Below are positions 58,935 through 64,000 of a stretch of 64,000 bases of DNA, one piece after another. The stretch spans positions 50,299,616 through 50,363,615 of the forward strand of contig NC_057848.1 of the NCBI RefSeq assembly GCF_910594005.1. The letters are read 5' to 3'. The position numbers and the translations under genes are program-made. The first letter of the stretch is position 1. The number at the start of each line of letters is the position of its first letter. The DNA comes from Cervus elaphus (Eukaryota; Chordata; Mammalia; Artiodactyla; Cervidae). The notes under the pieces were generated by a model. That model saw only the letters and a list, made by a program, of their open reading frames with translations. It had not been told where the DNA came from and did no database searches.

Positions 58935-59824
58935 TCTTTCATGGGGGCTAACTTGCAAATACTGTATGAAAAATTCTGATATAACAATATAGTATATTGA
59001 AGTTCAGAACACTTAATAGACCAAACTATTCATTATGAATCTATAATAAAGTGCCAAGTTGTCATAACAAGATATGTGTGCATGTATATTCATGTTAAAT
59101 AAGCGTAGCTGCAAAAGTTTGAACAAATATAATATTGGGGGACTATTAATGCATGCATGTCATGGAGGTAGTTGTCAGCTCCAGGAAAAATGTGTTACTT
59201 TCCTCCAACAGGAAAGAGGAGGCAGCTGCATTATGGTTCTAAGAATTAAGAGATGTTTGTTGGCAACAGTTATTCAGTCCATTATGATTTTAAATTTAGT
59301 AATTCCTCTCCCCATTTCCAAAACAAAATTGTAAATGTCTTCCTTTGTTATAAAAAATTAGAAGAATATTTACACAAACTGCAATCGGTTGTATTTATAT
59401 CCTTAGAATGTGTGAAAATCTGGATTATTAGAATTCTTAAATTCATCACTTGGAATTTTAATTTGCAGTATAATGTCTGTTTCCCTATGAATTATGACTG
59501 AGGAATTCTATATTCAGCTGATATTTTGACTGATTTCCTGTTTTGTTTTTCTTTTTGTGAATTTTTTTCAGTTGATCTTTCCTAAGAATTTTTTCTAAAA
59601 CTAATGTAACTAGGGACCCATAAGTGGGACAGCTGAACAGAGGAGAGACGGCAGGTGTTGTTTAGTGATGTTTGCCCCAGATGAAGTAATTACAATTCAC
59701 AACTCTGCTTTTTTAATGCTAAAGAAAAGAAACGGAGAATTAGTCAGCTGTGCTGGCTTAATGACATGAAAGCATTGAAATGAACAAAGGCTTAGCATAT
59801 TGGTCAGCTCTCTAGAAGAACTTG
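58935..59824. other. Unique DNA, candidate conserved noncoding block
   Basis: No gene recognised. The part at 59560-59790 is repeat-free and motif-dense: E-box 'caggtg', homeodomain 'gtaattacaatt', and SOX-like 'aacaaagg'. It may be a regulatory element (inference). Confidence 0.45.
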
Positions 59825-59985
59825 AATTACTGGTTCTCAAAATTTATTATATATCAGAATTATCGGGGAGTATTTGTTGGAAATTCCTTTGCCTGGAGCC
59901 AAAGATTCTGATTGAAGAGATACAGGATAGGGCCCTGAAGTATGTTTTTTCAAATAAAGTTTTGCTGATCCAACTGATCCCCAGA
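59825..59985 (+). mobile_element. MER5-like hAT remnant
   Basis: 'tactggttctcaaaatttat', 'gagccaaagattctgattga' and 'agggccctgaagtatg' are in MER5 order. The 130-codon open frame 59800-60192 runs through it and is not considered a gene. Confidence 0.6.
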
Positions 59986-60280
59986 CCTCACTTTGCCCTG
60001 GAAAGACCTTCCTTTATCTGGGCCTCCCAGAGAATGTGGACTGCTACCCAGGGAATGAGAACCCCAGGGCCTGTGAGGTTTCTAGCAAAAGAGCCCTGGG
60101 AAGTACACTTCCATGCTTCCCAAATGAAAGAAGAGTATCAGTTGTTATTGTCAGAGTGGGACAGCCCCAGGTGCAAGGTGTTATGGTGCTGAAGACAGGG
60201 TAGGGTTTTCACAGGCAAAGACAGAGAGAAGGGACATTCTAGGAAGAAGCAAAAGTTTGAACAAAGACACAGTATAGATG
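59986..60280. other. Unique, GC-richer DNA
   Basis: Locally less AT-rich than the surroundings; no gene or repeat recognised. Confidence 0.4.
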
Positions 60281-60350
60281 TTCAGAGTATAGGATTTGGA
60301 ATCAGGCTTAATTGGGTTCATACCCCAGCTCTGCCAGCCATAAGAGCTGT
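60281..60350 (+). repeat. MIR fragment, sense
   Basis: 'gtataggatttggaatcagg' then 'attgggttcataccccagct' and 'ctgccagcc' match the MIR tRNA-related part. Confidence 0.7.
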
Positions 60351-60629
60351 ATCCATGGCCCTGACTGCTTTTCATATCACTGCCAACCCCCTTTTTTTCA
60401 TATCTTACATCATTATGCTTATATTACTGTAAGATATGACATTCTCATAACTGCACGTGCTCAATTCAGATTTTATCTCTATTCCCTCAAAGAGCTTTAC
60501 CACTGTTTATGTGTTATCGACTATGTTTTTGCCCAGGGTGGCCATTTTATATCACTTTTATCTTAAGATTAAATTGTCACCAATCTCCTCTCCAAGCATA
60601 GATGCTTTGTGGTTATTTAGTTATTAGTG
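60351..60629. other. Unique DNA
   Basis: No gene or repeat recognised. Confidence 0.4.
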
Positions 60630-60955
60630 GGGTTTTTAGCTCAGGTTTCCAAATTTCAGTGTGTGAGGGCTTTCTCTAGTTGTGGTGAGTGGGGGCTAGT
60701 CTTTGTTGTGGTGCATGGGCTTCTTGTTGTGGTGGCTTCTTTTATTGCAGAGAACAGGCTCTACGACGTGGGCTTCAATAGTTGTAGCATGTGGACTTGG
60801 TAGTTGCAGCTCACGAACTCTAGAGCACAGGCTTAGTAGTTGTGGTGCCCGGGCTTAGTTGCTCTGCACCATGTAGAATCTTCCCAGACCAGGAATTGAA
60901 CCCGTGTCTCCTGCATTGACAGGTGGATCCACTGTTCCACCAGACAAGTCCAGCA
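60630..60955 (-). mobile_element. CHR-type SINE, antisense, long copy
   Basis: From 'tttagctcaggtttccaaat' to 'ccaccagacaagtccagc'. Contains repeated '(ta)gttgtggtg..gggctt' modules typical of the CHR SINE body, and the complement of the tRNA-Glu-like head ('aattgaacccgtgtctcctg'). About 325 bp. Confidence 0.85.
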
Positions 60956-61469
60956 CCTCTTGAATTAAAGAAATATGTGCCTTTACCCAGGAAAGTCAGG
61001 CTCAGAAAACACTTTCCCATAGTTTCAAATCTAATTAGGGTAGAAGGCTTTAAGAAGTATAAACTGAATATGAACAGGAGAGGCAAAATTCATAGATTTG
61101 GTTATTGTCCAGTTTTAAGAGAGAAACAGGTGAGAGGCAGGCCTGGCCTTGGGCTTTGACAAAGAATGGCTAAGGTGAAAAATGCTAGAGTACAAGTAGT
61201 ATGAATTGGTGTCTAGATGGCATAGCCCCATCTTTTCTGGTTCATCATTCAGCTTCCTGCATGATATCCTGTATACATCAGAAAGGGTAGAGTAAAATAG
61301 ATGCAGAATTGCATACCTAAAATATCACCCAAATGCAGCCTTATTATTGCACAATCAACACACATGTTCCTTTACAAAGATAGTTTGTATTTGTTTTGCA
61401 CTTGTTGGCATACTGCTTTGTAATTTTCTTCAGTTTTCTTTTTCTCTTGGACTGCATCTTCTTTCCTCT
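60956..61469. other. Unique DNA
   Basis: No gene or repeat recognised. Confidence 0.4.
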
Positions 61470-61570
61470 ATTGGACTGTAAACTCCTCAAAGCCATAGGT
61501 GATTTCTTTACCACCCCTCACATATTCAACACAGCAAGCTATGCACACACTAGAAACTTGAGATGTGCTT
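61470..61570 (+). repeat. L2 3' end-like fragment
   Basis: 'ttggactgtaaactcctcaa' then 'agccataggtgatttc' and 'acatattcaacacagcaa' resemble the L2 3' end. Diverged. Confidence 0.45.
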
Positions 61571-62292
61571 GAAAACTGCCTCAGTACAATAGTGAAAGGC
61601 AGCTGCAAACTCTTCTGCATTTTGTTCAGCTGCCAAAATGTGGGGCCTAAGGCTAAATGACATGTTTTGTATTAATAAAGTTGCAGCCTTGTCAGCAAGT
61701 ACTTCAAATGAAAACTGCTTCTCCCCATAACAGGATTGTCAGGGAGATTAATTTATGTTTTCCTATTGGCTCCTGACAGTAACTGAAGTATTGTAATTTC
61801 TGTCTGTACTAATGTTACTGAATTTATGGGAGCTTTTCACCTTACTATGTAGGTTCATAAAGCTATCTCATTTTAAGAAAATGCTTTTGCAGACAAAATG
61901 ATAGAAAGTTATTTAGGGACTCTGTGATAACCACTTTATCCAAAAGGGGACTCAGTTTTTTTCAGAACTGAAGGACAGATCTAGAACTGTGTGCAGGTCT
62001 TGTGTAAAAGACTTGAACTATCTAATTTCAGAAAATTTTCATCAGTGGTTCTCATTACATATAATAACTATTGTTCCATATACCATATAAATTTGAAAAT
62101 TTGATGAGACAGATGTATTAAAAGGAAAAAAAAATCTTCCTTAAAGAAGGAAAGTTTTAATGTCCATATTAAGGTACTTTGAAAGACTCTTCTTAGAGGT
62201 AATAAGAAAGCCTATTATCTAAAATCATAAATATAGTTCCCTTCTGGAAGTTTTAATTAAATATATATTTTAGAGACAAATAAACTCAAACT
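61571..62292. other. Unique DNA, candidate conserved block
   Basis: Repeat-free. The segment 61600-61960 is more complex than the AT-rich background, with an inverted CCAAT motif ('tattggctcctgacag') and several homeodomain-like sites. No coding frame. Confidence 0.4.
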
Positions 62293-62575
62293 TGGGCTTC
62301 ACTGATAACTCAATTGGTAAAGAACCCGCCTCTAATGCAGGAGACCCCAGTTCAATTCCTGGGTCAGGAAGATCCCCTGGAGAAAGGATAGGCTACCCAC
62401 TCCAGTATTCTTGGGCTTCGCTTGTGGCTCAGCTGGTAAAGAATCTGCCTGCAATGTGGGAGACCGGAGTTCAGTCCCTGGGTTGGGAAGATTCCCTGGA
62501 GAAGGGAAAGGCTACCCACTCCAGTATTCTGGCCTGGAGAATTCCATAGACTGTATAGTCCTTGGGGCAAGTTTT
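62293..62575 (+). mobile_element. Bov SINE dimer, sense
   Basis: Two tandem SINE heads: 'gggcttcactgataactcaa' at 62296 and 'gggcttcgcttgtggctcag' at 62413. Each is followed by its own 'gaagatcccctggag' or 'gaagattccctggag' block and 'ctacccactccagtattct'. Only the second has the 3' part ('gcctggagaattccatagac'). This composite form recurs in bovids (recalled). Confidence 0.85.
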
Positions 62576-62579
62576 GGTA

Positions 62580-63234
62580 GTAAGAGTAAGAGAGAGGACC
62601 TAACAAGTATGCTAATTTGAGTCTCTCCTGAGTAAAACTTACTTTGGTGGAATTCTAATCCTGGAAATGTTGCTAAGATAATTGAAAGACAGTGTTACAT
62701 AGAGAAATGCATAATATTCACATTCAGCAAAAGCTTTCCGAGACCCTCTTATCAGTACCAAATGAACTCAGAGTTGGTTACTCAGGTGTACGTATGAATT
62801 AGGATCCAAACAGTCACTGTCTTGTCTCTATACATCAAATGACAAATCAGGGGAAATATATCAAAGGATGGATGTACAACTTTAACATCTTAAGCATTGA
62901 ATTGATTCTTTTTCCAAGTCAAAGAAAATTGCAAATCTGTGAGCAATCTCTAGGACTACTGAACCCTATCTAATCCTGAGCCTGAAGGTATTTATAAAAT
63001 GGGTTGACATTGTGTTCTTCACCTAATGAGCCTACTTATCAAGGATTTCCAATATAGTCTTTGGTTTTCTCCATACATGCAATCAATATAGGCCACAGGT
63101 GAGGAAATACAGTCACTCTACCTATGTTATAAATGTCATGTAATTTCTTACATGGGAGCTTTTCACTAAATATGACAATAAAAGTAGCAATAACCACACA
63201 GCAGCAGAAACAACATGACAGCAATAATGACTAA
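62580..63234. other. Unique DNA
   Basis: No gene or repeat recognised. Confidence 0.45.
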
Positions 63235-63440
63235 TATTAATATTTGTTAAGCTTTTACTGTGTATTCAAGTTACCATGCCAAGCAATTGGTATGCATTAA
63301 CTTAATAATTTCATGTAACACCCTTAATGCTATTTTATGTCTTACTATCATATAATACCTTTAAAAGCCCCATGGTACATTGTTATTATTATCTCAAAAG
63401 ATGAGAAAGTTCCTGGGCCTAAAATATTCAGCTATTAATG
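63235..63440 (-). repeat. MIR SINE, antisense
   Basis: 'ttgttaagcttttactgtgt', 'taacttaataatttcatgta' and 'attattatctcaaaagatga' are in antisense MIR order. Confidence 0.6.
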
Positions 63441-64000
63441 TTAGCTCCAGAAAATAAGATAGGGTCAGATCAAACACGCATTGGCTCATTGGACCATAGA
63501 GCACCTTACTTTTCTGAATTTTGTTGAGTGGAAGAGCATTCAGTGACTTGGCATCATGGATATTACCCCAACTACTTTCATGGTGATTGTCCCTTTACCA
63601 GTTATTGATGTATAGATTGGTGTATTATGTCTTGAATTTATTAAAAATCTCTGCAGCATATTTACTATCATTATATAATTATCCTGTATATGATTGAATT
63701 TCACACAGTGTTCATAAGTTTCCTTCCCTGCAGAGAATTTGAGGAAATGAGAAGTGAAGAACAAAGCTCTGCTAATTAGCTCAGGGCCTGTTTGTCTGAT
63801 GGGGGCCATCAACAAGGAAATTGAGAAGCAGTCAATGAAAGGACTTTTGTCTCAACAATACACAGAAAGGAACTGGCAAGATTTTGACAAATACAACCTA
63901 ACAACAAACATGCAAAAAGAAGCACTTCAATGAAATGTGGATTTAGAATACTCTAAATCAGGGATGTTTGCTAAACCATTGACTATAAGTCTCCCTCTCT
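63441..64000. other. Unique DNA to window end
   Basis: No gene or repeat recognised. The open frame at 63540-63815 (-) has no domain. Confidence 0.45.

Noticed and set aside
59800..60192. 130-codon frame as a gene
   Set aside because: Its first third overlaps a MER5-like remnant and no domain is visible.
62293..62575. tRNA gene in the SINE heads
   Set aside because: The tRNA-like A/B boxes here belong to Bov-type SINEs. They lack a proper cloverleaf and are followed by BovB-derived sequence.

Overview
This window is mammalian nuclear DNA from a ruminant, most likely a bovid. The evidence is repeat content: BovB (RTE-clade) LINEs, many Bov-tA/Bov-A2 SINEs that share sequence with BovB, CHR-type tRNA-Glu SINEs, ruminant-type L1 3' ends and ruminant-type ERV LTRs. 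Older mammal-wide layers (MIR, L2, MER5/MER1 hAT elements, MLT1 and MER21-type LTRs, L1M) lie beneath them. Family names come from consensus sequences recalled from knowledge, with no database search, so subfamily labels are provisional. Cattle, sheep, goat and other bovids cannot be told apart here.

I found no convincing host protein-coding exon, tRNA, rRNA, snoRNA, CpG island or CRISPR. Nearly all longer open frames read as pieces of LINE reverse transcriptase/endonuclease or as translations through SINEs. The window reads as an AT-rich intergenic or large-intron segment.

Layout. 1-1446: L1 3' end split by a SINE, then a BovB 3' end. 1450-5400: mostly unique, with one SINE, a MER5-like remnant and an L1 split by BovB. 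5398-7930: two adjacent antisense ERV LTRs, then a sense MER21-like LTR with an internal tandem duplication. 8000-16000: MIR remnants, an L1 ORF2 fragment, a BovB with a perfect 14-bp target-site duplication (TSD), old antisense L1M, and a unique stretch. 16075-21955: an old L1 interrupted by three younger insertions, one of them a twin-primed (5'-inverted) L1. 22000-31500: SINEs, old L1 pieces and unique DNA. 31492-33163: a BovB with a 5' inversion, bounded by a 10-bp TSD. 33200-38500: MIR, two L2 remnants, antisense L1M and a polypyrimidine tract. 38585-41960: an L1 carrying three SINEs. 42000-45760: mostly unique. 45766-49452: a near-complete antisense BovB carrying a SINE. 49500-55000: MLT1-like LTR, MER5-like remnant, SINEs and an AT-rich hairpin. 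55051-56912: an antisense BovB with a 362-codon open reverse-transcriptase frame. 57000-64000: MER1-like and MER5-like hAT remnants, CHR SINE, Bov SINE dimer, MIR/L2 scraps and unique DNA, including candidate conserved noncoding blocks.

The most informative structures are the two independent twin-priming inversions (one L1, one BovB), the multi-layer nested L1, the near-perfect 20-bp AT-rich inverted repeat at 54471-54518, and repeat-free stretches with homeobox- and SOX-like motifs. Nothing here amounts to a demonstrable new biological system.
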